Shown here: piece by piece, positions 44,873 through 54,900 of the stretch | Numbering within the stretch: the stretch's first letter is position 1 | Layout: each line of letters starts with the position of its first letter | Origin: Pseudomonadota bacterium | GTDB taxonomy: Bacteria > Pseudomonadota > Alphaproteobacteria > Sphingomonadales > Sphingomonadaceae | Direction: 5' to 3' | Assembly: GCA_039818985.1 (NCBI GenBank) | Contig: JBCBSU010000002.1 | Location: 124,001 to 188,000, forward strand | DNA length: 64,000 bases | Made by a program: the position numbers and the translations under genes | Notes under the pieces: generated by a model | The model's database searches: none | The model's input: only the letters and a program-made list of their open reading frames with translations | Told to the model about the DNA's origin: nothing

Positions 44873-44956
44873 CGTCATTGCGAGGAGCGAAGCGACGCGG
44901 CGATCCAGAGCGTCGCGCGTTGCGCTGGATTGCTTCGCCTGCGGCTCGCAATGACG
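44873..44956. repeat. Dispersed palindromic intergenic repeat
   Basis: An 84-bp element bounded by a perfect 12-bp inverted repeat: CGTCATTGCGAG (44873-44884) and CTCGCAATGACG (44945-44956). Inside, GGCGATCCAGAGCG and CGCTGGATTGC continue the pairing. This sequence type ('CGTCATTGCGAG...') is a widespread extragenic palindrome in proteobacterial genomes. It lies between the sdhAF4-like and rpoN genes with no open reading frame; about 294 bp there hold no gene. Confidence 0.8.
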
Positions 44957-45045
44957 TGCTTCAACCTGACTGGATCAAACTCTAGGGTAGAAGGTTGGAA
45001 GAGAGGGCTGTCCACAAGCACAGCGCTGAGACGATAGCCCCCACC

Positions 45046-45063
45046 CCTCCCCTGAAAGGGAGG
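45046..45063. other. Hairpin just after rpoN
   Basis: CCTCCC (45046-45051) and GGGAGG (45058-45063) around CTGAAA, ten bases beyond the rpoN stop. No T-run follows on the minus strand, so termination would need Rho or a different signal. Part of a C/G-rich motif often repeated between genes. Confidence 0.4.
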
Positions 45064-45072
45064 AGAAAGAGC

Positions 45073-46614
45073 CTATTTCGCCAGCATCGCCTTTTCGCGC
45101 CGCCGTTGGACCGATGAACCAAGGTGCATCGCCTCGCGATATTTCGCCACGGTGCGGCGGGCAATATCATAGCCCTGCTCCTTGAGCATCGCGACAAGCT
45201 TGTCATCGGAAAGGATCTTTTTCGGATCCTCATTGTCAATCAGCGTCTTCAGCGCGTCCTTGACCGCAGAGGACGACACCGCCTCGCCGCCATCGGCGGA
45301 CTGGATCGCGGTGGTGAAGAAATATTTGAGCTCGAAAGTGCCACGGTCGCAATTGAGATATTTGTTGCTGGTCACGCGGCTGATGGTCGATTCATGCATC
45401 TCGATGGCATCGGCAATCTGGCGCAGCGTCAGCGGCTTGAGCTGGGCCACGCCTTCATGAAAAAACCCTTCCTGCCGCTTGACGATTTCGGTCGCCACCT
45501 TGGTGATGGTGCGCTGACGCTGATCGAGCGTGCGGATAAGCCAGCTGGCATCATTGAGACATTCATTGAGCCAGGCCTTGCTCGCCTTGTCCTGTATCCC
45601 TTCGCTGAGCTCGGCATGATAACGCCGGTTGATCAACAGCCGCGGCAGCGTCGCGGGGTTCATCTCGATATGCCAGCCAGTGGCGCCGGCCCTGGCCCGG
45701 ACAAAGACATCGGGAACGACCGGTGCTGCGGCAGCACCGGCAAAGGCGGCACCGGGACGTGGCTGATAATCACGCAGCTCGGCAATCATATCGATCACAT
45801 CGTCCTCATCGACACGGCAAATGCGCTTCAGCCGGGCAATATCGCGCCGTGCCACCAGGTCGAGATTGTCGATCAGCCGTGCCATGGCCGGGTCATAGCG
45901 ATCAGCCTCGCGCGCCTGTATCGCCATGCACTCGCTCAGCGACCTTGCACCAACGCCACTGGGGTCGCATTGCTGCACCCGGGCAATCACCGCTTCGACC
46001 CGGTCAACCGACGTCCCCAGCTGTTGCGCCAGCGCCAGTGCGTCGGCACGCAGATAGCCACTGTCATCGACATGACCGATGATCAGATCGGCGATCAGCA
46101 TATCCTCGCCCTCAACCTGTGCGCCCATCTGCTCGCGCAAATGGTCCTGCAGCGTCATGCTGTCAGCCAGCATATTCTCCCAGTCCGCACCCTCACCGCT
46201 GCCCCCCGGGCCGCTTGCGCCCAGAGCAGAGCTGCCCATCATGTCACTGGCGCTATCATGGTGGAAGACATCGACATCGCTGTTGCTGTCAAGCGGTGCA
46301 TCGGCTTCGCCTGCCCCGGCGGCGATCAGCGTATCGGCGCCTTCGGACGGGGGTTCGCCACCCTCCGCGCCATTGTCACCGGCACCATCGCCGCCACTAT
46401 CACCGGCGGGCCCGGAAGCACTCTCTCCTGCCGGTTGCCCCGGCGTGTCATTGACGGCTTCGCTTTCGAGCAGCGGGTTCTTTTCCAGCGCCTCGTTGAG
46501 ATAGCTCTCCATCTCCAGATTGGACAGCGCCAGCAGCTTGACCGCCTGCTGCATTTGCGGCGTCATTACCAGCGACTGTTTCTGCCTGAGATCGAGACGT
46601 GGACCTAGCGCCAT
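45073..46614 (-). CDS. rpoN: RNA polymerase sigma-54 factor
   Basis: 513 aa. N-terminal Q/L-rich activator region 'LDLRQKQSLVMTPQMQQAVKLLALSNLEMESYL'; acidic, low-complexity region II (about 60-120); core-binding domain; the RpoN box 'ARRTVAKYREAM' near the C-terminus. It directs polymerase to -24/-12 promoters with enhancer-binding proteins. It follows lptB by 64 bp. In many proteobacteria hpf and ptsN come next; here a palindromic repeat and a gene on the other strand follow. Confidence 0.97.
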   Translation of the reverse strand: MALGPRLDLRQKQSLVMTPQMQQAVKLLALSNLEMESYLNEALEKNPLLESEAVNDTPGQPAGESASGPAGDSGGDGAGDNGAEGGEPPSEGADTLIAAGAGEADAPLDSNSDVDVFHHDSASDMMGSSALGASGPGGSGEGADWENMLADSMTLQDHLREQMGAQVEGEDMLIADLIIGHVDDSGYLRADALALAQQLGTSVDRVEAVIARVQQCDPSGVGARSLSECMAIQAREADRYDPAMARLIDNLDLVARRDIARLKRICRVDEDDVIDMIAELRDYQPRPGAAFAGAAAAPVVPDVFVRARAGATGWHIEMNPATLPRLLINRRYHAELSEGIQDKASKAWLNECLNDASWLIRTLDQRQRTITKVATEIVKRQEGFFHEGVAQLKPLTLRQIADAIEMHESTISRVTSNKYLNCDRGTFELKYFFTTAIQSADGGEAVSSSAVKDALKTLIDNEDPKKILSDDKLVAMLKEQGYDIARRTVAKYREAMHLGSSVQRRREKAMLAK

Positions 46615-46678
46615 GGCGTGGCGGCCTCATGCTGTCGGCCTGGTAATTGCGGAATGACGACCCTCGGCATCGGCATCA

Positions 46679-47494
46679 TTACAACGCAAACCCCTCGCCC
46701 AGATAGAGCCGGCGCACATTGACATCACTGACGAGGTCTTCCGGGGTGCCCGAAAACAGCACCTGGCCATCATAGATGATGCAGGCGCGGTCGACGATAT
46801 CCAGCGTTTCGCGCACATTATGGTCGGTAATCAACACCCCGATGCCACGATCCTTCAACTGCAGCACCAAGTCGCGAATATCGGCGATGGAAATCGGGTC
46901 GATGCCGGCAAAGGGCTCGTCGAGCAGCATGATCGAGGGATTGGCCGCCAGTGCCCGGGCAATCTCGCAACGCCGCCGCTCACCACCCGACAGCGCCATC
47001 GCGCCGGAATCGCGCAATTTGGTCAGGCCGAATTCATCGAGCAGCTTTTCCAGTTCGGCCTCGCGCGCCGCCTTGTCGGGCTCGGCCATTTCCAGCACCG
47101 CCATGATGTTCTGCTCGACCGTCAGGCTGCGGAAGATCGATGTTTCCTGTGGCAGATAACCCAGACCCAGCACCGCACGGCGATACATGGGCAGGTCGGT
47201 GATATTCTCGCCATCAAGCACGATACGGCCCGAGTCCGGACGCACCAGCCCCATGATCGAATAGAAGCAGGTGGTCTTACCCGCACCATTGGGGCCAAGC
47301 AGACCGACCACCTCGCCCTTGGCCACCGACAGCGAAATGTCCGTAAGCACGGCACGGCGATCATAGCTTTTGGCGATCGAAACAACCGCAAGGCCATTTT
47401 CCAGCGCGTCGGGATGCAATGCCGGATGCGCGCCATCAACCATGGCGGGGCTGACATCGGCAGCGGTGGTTATGTCATCCATTTCGGCCTGCAC
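46679..47494 (-). CDS. lptB: LPS export ABC transporter ATPase
   Basis: 271 aa from a GTG at 47494; an ATG four codons later (47482) is an alternative. Motifs: 'GPNGAGKTTCFYSIMGLVRPDSG', 'LGYLPQETSIFRSLTVEQNI' (LptB-typical), 'LSGGERRRCEIARALA', 'IMLLDEPFAGIDPISI', 'LITDHNVRETLDI'. It powers extraction of lipopolysaccharide from the inner membrane with LptFG. It continues the lptC-lptA run after a 121-bp gap that holds regular repeats, and precedes rpoN. Confidence 0.96.
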   Translation of the reverse strand: MQAEMDDITTAADVSPAMVDGAHPALHPDALENGLAVVSIAKSYDRRAVLTDISLSVAKGEVVGLLGPNGAGKTTCFYSIMGLVRPDSGRIVLDGENITDLPMYRRAVLGLGYLPQETSIFRSLTVEQNIMAVLEMAEPDKAAREAELEKLLDEFGLTKLRDSGAMALSGGERRRCEIARALAANPSIMLLDEPFAGIDPISIADIRDLVLQLKDRGIGVLITDHNVRETLDIVDRACIIYDGQVLFSGTPEDLVSDVNVRRLYLGEGFAL

Positions 47495-47546
47495 TCGGGT
47501 CCCATCTCAATGATTACCATGTAATAATCGGCCCGCTGGAATCGCA

Positions 47547-47576
47547 ATGCAAGCGAATTTGCATATTTTTATGCAA
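47547..47576. promoter_or_regulatory. Three regularly spaced half-sites before lptB-rpoN
   Basis: ATGCAA (47547-47552), 6 bases, TTGCAT (47559-47564), 6 bases, ATGCAA (47571-47576). Adjacent elements are inverted, so two overlapping dyads share the central half-site with 12-bp periodicity. This lies in the 121-bp gap between lptA and lptB, in an otherwise tightly packed operon, and suggests an internal operator or promoter for lptB-rpoN. No protein can be assigned. Confidence 0.45.
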
Positions 47577-47615
47577 GTTTCATGCCCTTTGATGAAAGTC
47601 GCCAGTGGCAAGAGA

Positions 47616-48200
47616 TCAGTTCGCCCCGTCCTCGCGCTGCGGCACGGCGAAGCTGCCGCTGACCCGGCCATCATCGCCGGGGCTGGCGCTGATTCCGCCA
47701 CCCGATACGCGACCATCGATGCTGCTGAGGCCGGTGGTCAGGTCGATCACCAGCCGCTCGCCATTAAGCGTATCGCCGCCACGGCGCAGCCGCACATTGC
47801 CGATCATGGTGATGATGCGGCGGTTGAGGTCGTAAATCGCGCTCTGGCCCTGCGCCCGGGTATCACCCTTGCTGATCGTCACCCCGCCCAGTGCATCGAT
47901 ACGCTCGATATCGGTGCTGCCAATATCGCGAAAGGCGATGGTCACACGCGATGCCGTGAGATTGAGTCCGGCCTGACGCAGGTCAACGCTGCCGCTGAGC
48001 ACCACGCGGTCCTGGCGCTGTTGCAGCTCGATCCGCGCGGCGTTGAAATCGACAGGAGCGTTGCTGTTATGGGTGAACAGTGACTGGGCGTTGCCATGGC
48101 CGGGAATGGCCAGCGCCATTGTGACCATACCAATGGCGGCAGCCAGGGATAATGGCTTTGTGAGGCGCGGCGGCATGATCCAGCGGGTCCGGTCTTTCAT
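47616..48200 (-). CDS. lptA: LPS transport periplasmic protein LptA
   Basis: 194 aa. A signal peptide ends near 'GHGNAQS'. The OstA-like beta-jellyroll is seen in 'PVDFNAARIELQQRQDRVVLSGSVDLRQAGLNLTASRVTIAF' and 'GVTISKGDTRAQGQSAIYDLNRRIITMIGNVRLRRGGDTLNGERLVIDLTTG', the repeated pattern of the family. LptA bridges LptC to the outer-membrane LptDE. The ATG overlaps the lptC stop (ATGA). Confidence 0.93.
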   Translation of the reverse strand: MKDRTRWIMPPRLTKPLSLAAAIGMVTMALAIPGHGNAQSLFTHNSNAPVDFNAARIELQQRQDRVVLSGSVDLRQAGLNLTASRVTIAFRDIGSTDIERIDALGGVTISKGDTRAQGQSAIYDLNRRIITMIGNVRLRRGGDTLNGERLVIDLTTGLSSIDGRVSGGGISASPGDDGRVSGSFAVPQREDGAN

Positions 48201-48835
48201 CGCAACTTCCCTTGCTCTATCCGCATGCGGGCATTGCCGATCAGCGTCACCGTGCGTTGTTCGAGATCGGCACGCAACTGGTCGGCACTGAAGGTGCCGA
48301 CCGCGGTTCGCCCACTGACCGCACCTCTGCTTTGCAGCGTTCGTCCCTTCAAATCAACATCAACGTCGCGGGTCACCATACGGTAGCCATTGGCGGCGTT
48401 GAAGCGGATAGGCCCGTCGATGCGCACCGTCTCCGCCTCCATGTCATAGACGCCCTCATTGGCATCGAGCGTACCCGGCCCCGATTCCAGCAGGATGCGT
48501 GCGGTCAGATCATCGAGCTCGACTATCGGGACATCGGAGCTCCGCTGCACCGCCTTGCCGGCCTTGAGCGAAAAAGGGCGCCCCCTGCTGTCCTTGCCGC
48601 GATATAGCGCATCGGTGACACGCATCCGCTCGCTGGCAATCTCGACCGTATCCTTGTCGAGCAGGAAGCTGAGCTCCGATCGCTGCACCAGCGGTGCCAG
48701 CGCGAGAAAGGCGAACAGCGCGCCAATGGCGGCGGGTAGCGAGACGCGCAAAAACCGGACAATAGCGTCGTGACGACTGCCCGGGGCGGCAAAGACCTGC
48801 CGTCTGGTACGTTGCTGCTCTGCCCTTTGGGTCAT
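48197..48835 (-). CDS. lptC: LPS export protein LptC
   Basis: 212 aa. One N-terminal membrane helix ('FLRVSLPAAIGALFAFLALAPL', about 29-50) and a periplasmic domain with 'RMRVTDALYRGKDSRGRPFSLKAGKAVQ' and 'GVYDMEAETVRIDGPIRFNAANGYRM', the LptC/YrbK pattern. It receives LPS from LptBFG and hands it to LptA. It starts 50 bp after the rnd gene and is coupled to lptA. Confidence 0.92.
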   Translation of the reverse strand: MTQRAEQQRTRRQVFAAPGSRHDAIVRFLRVSLPAAIGALFAFLALAPLVQRSELSFLLDKDTVEIASERMRVTDALYRGKDSRGRPFSLKAGKAVQRSSDVPIVELDDLTARILLESGPGTLDANEGVYDMEAETVRIDGPIRFNAANGYRMVTRDVDVDLKGRTLQSRGAVSGRTAVGTFSADQLRADLEQRTVTLIGNARMRIEQGKLR

Positions 48836-48885
48836 GCGATATCCACTGGCGCGGCCTGATTACCGACGCTCTGTGCTGTTAGATA

Positions 48886-49503
48886 TTAGCTATGGGCAAA
48901 AATATCAATTTCCGGCCAGCCGATCAGATCAAGTTCGGCGCGATGCGGTAGAAAGGCGAAGCACGCCTCGGCCATGTCCAGCCGCTTTTCGCGCACCAGC
49001 CGCTGGGTGAGTGCGTCGCGCAGATCGTGCAGGTAGCGCACATCGCTGGCGGCATAGTCCTGCTGCGCCGTGCTCAATTCAGGGGCGCCCCAGTCGCTCG
49101 ACTGTTGCTGCTTCGATATCTCCTTGCCGAGCATCTCCCGCACCAGCTCTTTGAGCCCGTGCCGGTCGGTATAGGTGCGCACCAGCCGCGACGCGATCTT
49201 GGTGCAGAAAACCGGCTCGGCCATGACGCCGAGATAATATTTGATCGCGGCCAGGTCGAAGCGCCCGAAATGATAGAGCTTGATACGCCCGGGATCGGCG
49301 AGAACCGCCTTGAGATTGGGCGCGGCATAGTCGCTGTCAGGGGTGAAGCGGACCAGATGTTCGTCATCGCCGCCATCGCTGATCTGCACCAGGCACAGCC
49401 GGTCGCGCGGAGTATTCAGCCCCATGGTCTCGGTATCGACCGCCAGCGCACCGTCGCCCAGTGCATCAGCGGGAATGTCTTCTTCATGCAAATAGACGGC
49501 CAT
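48886..49503 (-). CDS. rnd: RNase D-like 3'-5' exonuclease, short form
   Basis: 205 aa: a DEDD exonuclease domain only. 'LAVDTETMGLNTPRDRLCLVQISDG' (Exo I), 'LYHFGRFDLAAI' (Exo II) and 'YAASDVRYLHDLRDAL' (Exo III, D-x3-D-Y/L type). The HRDC domains of E. coli RNase D (about 375 aa) are absent, as is common in alphaproteobacteria. Likely a 3' end processing enzyme for stable RNA. The ATG shares one base with the terC stop (TGATG). Confidence 0.9.
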   Translation of the reverse strand: MAVYLHEEDIPADALGDGALAVDTETMGLNTPRDRLCLVQISDGGDDEHLVRFTPDSDYAAPNLKAVLADPGRIKLYHFGRFDLAAIKYYLGVMAEPVFCTKIASRLVRTYTDRHGLKELVREMLGKEISKQQQSSDWGAPELSTAQQDYAASDVRYLHDLRDALTQRLVREKRLDMAEACFAFLPHRAELDLIGWPEIDIFAHS

Positions 49504-50327
49504 CAGATTGTGTCCCTGTCATTATCCTGTGTGTTTGCATCCGGCGCAGCACCACCAGCAAGGCGCGGCGTCAGACCCGCCCGCTTGCGCCGTGCATCAC
49601 GCGCGAGGATGTTGAGAAACTCGACCAGCGCCGAAAACGCCATGGCGCCATAAATGACCTCTTTGGGCACATGAAAACCAAAGCCGTCGGCAATCAGGCT
49701 GGCGCCGATCATGAACAGAAAGGCGAGCGCCAGCATCACCACGGTCGGGTTCTGCTCGAGAAAGCGCGCCAGCGGTCCGGCCGCGACCAGCATCACCGAG
49801 ACCGCCACCAGCACCGCAATGACCATGATGACGATATGATCGGTCATGCCAACCGCAGTGATGATCGAGTCGAGCGAGAACACCAGATCGAGCATGATGA
49901 TCTGGCCGATCGCGGCGGCGAAACCGATCTCGGCCTTCTTCGCCACCTCAGCCATATCATCTATCGCCGGATCAAAATCGACATTGTGATGGATTTCCTT
50001 GGTCGCCTTCCACACCAGGAATAACCCCCCTGCAATCAGGATCATGTCGCGCCACGAAAATCCATGGCCAAAAGCCGTGAAGACCGGCGTTGTTAGCTGG
50101 ACGATGATGAACACCAGGCTGAGCAGCCCGAGCCGCAAGCCGAGCGCCAGGCCGATACCGATGAAGCGCGCCCGCGGCCGATCACCTTCAGGCATCTTGT
50201 TGGTGATAATCGAGATAAAGATCAGATTGTCGATGCCGAGCACCACCTCCATCGCGATCAGTGCCGCAAGCGCGGCCCAGGTCGCGGGTTCGGCAAAAAT
50301 ACTGAATATCGCGGCAATATCTGGCAT
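49503..50327 (-). CDS. TerC family integral membrane protein
   Basis: 274 aa from the ATG at 50327, supported by AGGGAG eight bases upstream; the open frame extends further but starts in leader sequence. Seven or more membrane segments. Signature acidic motifs: '[16 protein letters not shown]' and '[20 protein letters not shown]'. TerC proteins are linked to tellurite resistance and to manganese export, including metallation of exported enzymes. First gene of the rnd-lptC-lptA-lptB-rpoN run. Confidence 0.92.
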   Translation of the reverse strand: MPDIAAIFSIFAEPATWAALAALIAMEVVLGIDNLIFISIITNKMPEGDRPRARFIGIGLALGLRLGLLSLVFIIVQLTTPVFTAFGHGFSWRDMILIAGGLFLVWKATKEIHHNVDFDPAIDDMAEVAKKAEIGFAAAIGQIIMLDLVFSLDSIITAVGMTDHIVIMVIAVLVAVSVMLVAAGPLARFLEQNPTVVMLALAFLFMIGASLIADGFGFHVPKEVIYGAMAFSALVEFLNILARDARRKRAGLTPRLAGGAAPDANTQDNDRDTI

Positions 50328-50778
50328 TGCGCTCCCTTGCCCAATTGCCGGGGCGCTGGCAAGCGCTGATGAAAATACCCCCAGATGGGCGTCGATAAAT
50401 ATGTGGAATCGCGGCGCAAATTTCGCCGCGCGATGCAGCAATCGGTGATGCTGATACCATCGTGCAAGATGCAGTAGATACGATTGCGTAACGATGTCAG
50501 CAAGATTTGCAGGCTCAACCGCAGCAAATCTGAAACATTCATTTGTTAAAGTATTCGCTCAAGAGGGTTTTTTACGGTATAGAGAGTCGCAAGCTGTGCC
50601 CCGAGCATGGCTGCTATCGCGCCGATACCCGCTGACGATGTTTAAGACAGGCAGAAACAGTGTTTTATTGAGCGGTAATTGAGAGGGCCTGATTTCCCTC
50701 TGTCGGCTGCAGTCTTCCCCGCGTCCCGGAGGCTTGGCCGAGAATGATTGGGGCGGAATTGAAAGTGACGAACGGATT
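50328..50778. other. Divergent intergenic region between terC and the cold-shock gene
   Basis: 451 bp with no credible gene. An 8-bp inverted repeat (AGATTTGC at 50503-50510, GCAAATCT at 50524-50531) lies near the middle. Nearer the cold-shock gene there is a hairpin, AGAGGG (50682-50687) with CCCTCT (50696-50701). The long T-containing leader of about 200 bases before the cold-shock start fits the structured 5' leaders of cspA-like mRNAs. A GGAGG at 50728 is followed one base later by a TTG, too close to serve it. Confidence 0.5.
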
Positions 50779-51528
50779 ATGGGTTTTGACAGAGGGCGTC
50801 GTGGCCGCGGCCGGGACAAGCGCGATGGATTTGGTGAGGACAGTTTCGACGGCTTCCCTCCACCCGGTGGTGATTTTGGCGGTGGTTTCGACAACCGTGG
50901 CGGTGGCCATCGCGGCGGCGGCGGCGGCTATGATGATCGCCGAGGCGGCGGTTTCGATGGTGGCCAGGGCGGCGGCGGTTATAATCGCGGCGGCGGCGGC
51001 GGTGGCGGTGGCGGTTATAATCGCGGCGGCGGCATGCCGGCCCAGGTTGTCGGCGAAGGCAGCGGCACGGTAAAATTCTTCAACAGCAACAAGGGCTTCG
51101 GCTTTATTCAACGCGATGGCGGCGGCGATGATGTGTTCGTCCATATCAGCGCTGTCGAACGTGCCGGCCTGCAGGGCTTGGCCGAGGGACAGAAGCTGGA
51201 ATTCACCCTGATCGATCGCGGCGGCAAGGTTTCGGCAAGCGATCTCAAGATCGACGGTGAAATCATCCCGGTACAGGAGCGTTCGGCTCCGCCGCAGCGT
51301 GAGCTGACGGGCGAACGCGCCAGCGGCACGGTCAAGTTCTTCAACTCAATGAAAGGCTTCGGCTTTATTTCGCGCGATGATGGCGAAGCTGATGCCTTTG
51401 TCCATATTTCCGCCGTGGAGCGTTCGGGCCTGCATGGCCTGAATGAGGGCGACCGACTGGATTTCGATCTGGAAGTTGATCGGCGTGGCAAATATTCGGC
51501 GGTCAATCTCGTCGCCAAGACCGACTGA
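50779..51528 (+). CDS. Glycine-rich protein with two cold-shock domains
   Basis: 249 aa from the ATG in '[15 protein letters not shown]'; a TTG at 50734 would add 15 residues but has a badly placed ribosome site. Residues about 30-90 are a G/R/Y/N-rich, RGG-like low-complexity region. Two cold-shock domains follow: '[32 protein letters not shown]' (about 105-170) and '[32 protein letters not shown]' (about 188-249), each with both RNA-binding motifs (KGFGFI and VHIS). Most cold-shock proteins are about 70 aa with one domain. Likely an RNA chaperone; the G-rich head may drive condensation. Confidence 0.92.
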   Translation: MGFDRGRRGRGRDKRDGFGEDSFDGFPPPGGDFGGGFDNRGGGHRGGGGGYDDRRGGGFDGGQGGGGYNRGGGGGGGGGYNRGGGMPAQVVGEGSGTVKFFNSNKGFGFIQRDGGGDDVFVHISAVERAGLQGLAEGQKLEFTLIDRGGKVSASDLKIDGEIIPVQERSAPPQRELTGERASGTVKFFNSMKGFGFISRDDGEADAFVHISAVERSGLHGLNEGDRLDFDLEVDRRGKYSAVNLVAKTD

Positions 51529-51585
51529 CCCGCTATCTGCCCCAACGGCTATGTCGACGGGCTGAGCGAAACAGCAGCATCACAT

Positions 51586-51618
51586 AAAGGGCCGCCGACT
51601 CGTGTCGGCGGCCCTTTA
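51586..51618 (+). terminator. Intrinsic terminator of the cold-shock gene
   Basis: AAAGGGCCGCCGAC (51586-51599) and GTCGGCGGCCCTTT (51604-51617): a 14-bp perfect stem with a TCGT loop, ending in T residues. The A-run before the stem makes it potentially bidirectional. It is 58 bp past the stop. Confidence 0.93.
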
Positions 51619-51876
51619 TATTGCGCTCAGCACCTTTGTTGCTGTCAGCATCGACACTGCACCGATACGCTCTGGCCACGGTAGAAAACCGTGCGTGGCA
51701 TATCGCCATGCCTGACTGCGCTATGTGACCCAAGCATATCAACCGATGATGCCTTGTAGCGATATGCGCCCATTCGCCTCCACCGATCCAAGATTCAGTC
51801 ATGGCCGACCATGACAGGCTGTAGCATGCCCCCGATGGTATCGTCGCTGCGGACCAATCCATGCCTTGCACAGAAC

Positions 51877-51908
51877 AAAAAAGGGCGCCCCGAAGGACGC
51901 CCTTTTTT
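51877..51908 (-). terminator. Intrinsic terminator of the autotransporter gene
   Basis: AAAAAAGGGCG (51877-51887) pairs with CGCCCTTTTTT (51898-51908). On the minus strand, GGGCG..CGCCC is followed by six T. It lies 33 bp past the autotransporter stop and can work in both directions. Confidence 0.92.
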
Positions 51909-51940
51909 GCCGGATAATCTCCGGCACATCGGCTTGCCGC

Positions 51941-54900
51941 TTAGAAGCGGAAGCGGATGCTGCCCTGATAGGACTGGTTCTGGAAGTCGCTGCGACCGAC
52001 GGTGGTTTCTGCCGAAACACCGATGGTCACATTGCCGACGTCATAGTTCAGGCCAACGCCGGCTTCGACCCAGTCGCTGTCATCCGACGCGATGGCGAAC
52101 GGTGCCAGGGCGCCGCTGCCGCCAACAAAGTTGGCGCCGAAGCTGCCGTCGCGATCCAGGAAGTCGTGGACATAGTCAGCACGGATCCATGGACGGAAGG
52201 CCTTGCCCCTGAGCGTGGTCGCAGTGACACCGGCACGGCCCTGCAGCGTATCGAAGCGATCACGCTGGATGGCCAGAGCCGGAAGACCACCGGTTTCCTG
52301 AACGTCACCAAAGTCGATCATCTGATAGCTCAGACCGACACGCGGACGGATCAGCACGGTCTTGGTCTCAAAGTCTTTCGAGATACCGAAGTCGGCTGCA
52401 AAGGCCAGGCTGTCATCATCGCTGCTGAGGTTGAAGCTGTTGGTACCGATGGTGACTGTTCGCAAGGTTTCGGTGCTGTAGCTACCGAGGCTCAGCAGAC
52501 CGTCAAAAGTCAGGCCACTATCGTTGCGCAATGCGCCGTAGATGGTGCCCTGCCACAGCTGACCGTCTGCACGGGCACCTGCCTGCGAATTGCCTTCGAC
52601 ATCGCTGTACGAACCGGAGAAGCCGATTATGACATTCTCGTTAGGCAGATATTCCAGACCGGCTGCGATAAAGAAGCCGTCATATTGGTCATCCTGCGTG
52701 GTGAGTGCTGCCGGCATGCCGACGCCTTCACCCACCAGGAAGCCACCCGAGAGGAACAGCGCGAAGTCCGAAGACAGGCCGCTGTCGTCATTGACCGTAT
52801 CATTCTGCGCCGCCGAGGTGGTCGCCGCAAATGCTCCCTGGGTCGGCAGACCCATGGCGCTTGCCGAAGCCAGCTGTACCGCGGTGCCGCTGGTAGCGAC
52901 TGTGCCGCCACGATCGCTGTCAAATGCCGTGGCCGTACGGTTGCGGTAGAAGTTGGTCATGCTGTTCAGCATCATCTCCGCTACGCTGAGATTGGTCGTC
53001 TCCGTGACCGGAGCCAGACCTTCCAGCGTTGCACCCAGCGTTGCCGCATCAGCAAACTCGGTGAAGCGATAGATATCCGCAAAGTTGGTCAGGCCGTTTG
53101 CACGGTTCTGATCAAGCAGCTGTGCGAATGAGGACTGTACCGCAGAGTTGGGGTCGACAACCGAAGCATAGGTGTTGACGTCGAACACCGCATTGACTGA
53201 GGTTACACCGGTGGTCTCATCGGTGACATTTTCGAACGCCACACCCAGAACAGCACTGCCGAAGCCGGTGTTGAAGCTGTTGGTGACATCACCCTCTGCC
53301 GTCGCAATGGTGAAGGTGTCACCATCGTTGAACAGGAACTCGGTGAGCTGGTTAAAGGCGACAATGCCGCCAAGATCCAGATTACCTGCATCCGGATTGG
53401 GAATGATGTTCGGATTACCGTCATCATCCAGAACCGGATTGCCGATATCATCGGTTTCCGTGATCGTGCCGCGGGTCACCGCAAGGGTATCGGAATTGCC
53501 GGCATTGTCGATATCGACAATGAGCGTGCTGCCCGATGTCAGGATAACATTACCTTCGATCGTCAGCGTACCGATATTGTCCATGCCACCCGGTGCAATA
53601 GCGCCGGTGAGGTTGGTGAGGAACGGCGTCACAATGGTACCCGAGCCCGACAGCATACCCGCCATAAGCGAATAGTCGCTGTTCATGCTCAATACGCCGT
53701 CGACATTCACGGTGCCGCCTGTCTGCATCACGCCGAGCCAGGTGAACAGCTCACCATCGGCGGTGACGTCAAGACCGGCAGTACCCGAGACGGTCAGACG
53801 GTCGATATTGACCGCGCTGCTCAGCGTCGTGGTGCCTGCATTGGCGAGGGTCACGTCAAAATAACGACCGTTGATGACATCACCTTCCTCGGTGAAGCCG
53901 GGGTCAACATTATCGGGAACGAAACCGGTCGCACCCGGCAGGCCATTGGCCAGCGTCGGATCGGGCAGCGGTTCCGGCGCAGGATCAGGATCCGGATCCA
54001 TGCCCTCTTCCATCGGGCTCTCTTCGGCACCTTCAACGGCATCCGCCATCGGCGCTTCTTCCGAACCGGTGACAGTGATCGTGTTCGGCGATTCTTCCGC
54101 AAATTCGACGCGGGTGGTCATCGGTGCGTTTTCGGCAAACTGAACACCGGTCAGGCCTTCACCAAGAGCCGGTTCGGAGGTTGCAGCGGCAGCTTCAGCC
54201 GACGCAGCCTCTTCAACCGGAGCGGTTGTTGTCGTCTCCGCAGTGACGGTACCTTCAACGCCTTCGGCATTGGCGATGACATCGTTGCCCGACTGGGCAA
54301 TGTCGGCTTCACCGCGATTGTTGAAGATCTCGGAGCCGGCTTCCGTAGGATCTGCCGGCGGATCGATCGGGTCACCGTCCGGAGTGGTAATGATGCCGGT
54401 CGCTACGTCCTGACACTCATCGGGACCGATGCCCGGGGCGCCAATGCCTTCGACGCAGACGCCACCAAAGTCACCCTCGGTGCCGTTCAGGCCAAGCTCC
54501 GGCGTGGTCGGCAGGCCATTCACGACATTGCCGTTCTCATCGATGATCCGGTAGTTCGGATCAAGCAGCGTTACCCAGTGATCGGCATCTTCCCAGTTGC
54601 CGTCGCCGCCATTGGTGCCGACATAGCGATAAGGGTTAACCTCGGCGATATACTGCCAGAAGAGCGCCAGCGGCTGATAGAAGCTGGTGGTGCCGAGCGA
54701 GCTGAACGGAGTGGCACCGAAGAAGCGCGAACCACCGGACAGAACGCCGATAACCAGTTCTTCGTCGGTAATGTCATTATCTTCGGAGCGCAGGATGAGC
54801 GGGCCGCCGGAGTCACCACCGGCGGTGGTGCCTTCATTTGGCAGCGGGTCATCCTGGTGGACGTTGAAGTCAAAGAAGAAGTCGTCAGGCGTGGTCGAGT

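Larger units (their letters stand above)
51529..51940. other. Intergenic region between the cold-shock and autotransporter genes
   Basis: 412 bp between two convergent genes, without a plausible gene. It holds a terminator at each end (51586-51618 and 51877-51908). The ~260 bp between them show no repeats, promoters or conserved RNA that I can recognise. Confidence 0.6.

Noticed and set aside
50328-50441. An N-terminal extension of the TerC-family gene to 50441
   Set aside because: The internal ATG at 50327 has a good ribosome site and is directly followed by the family motif.
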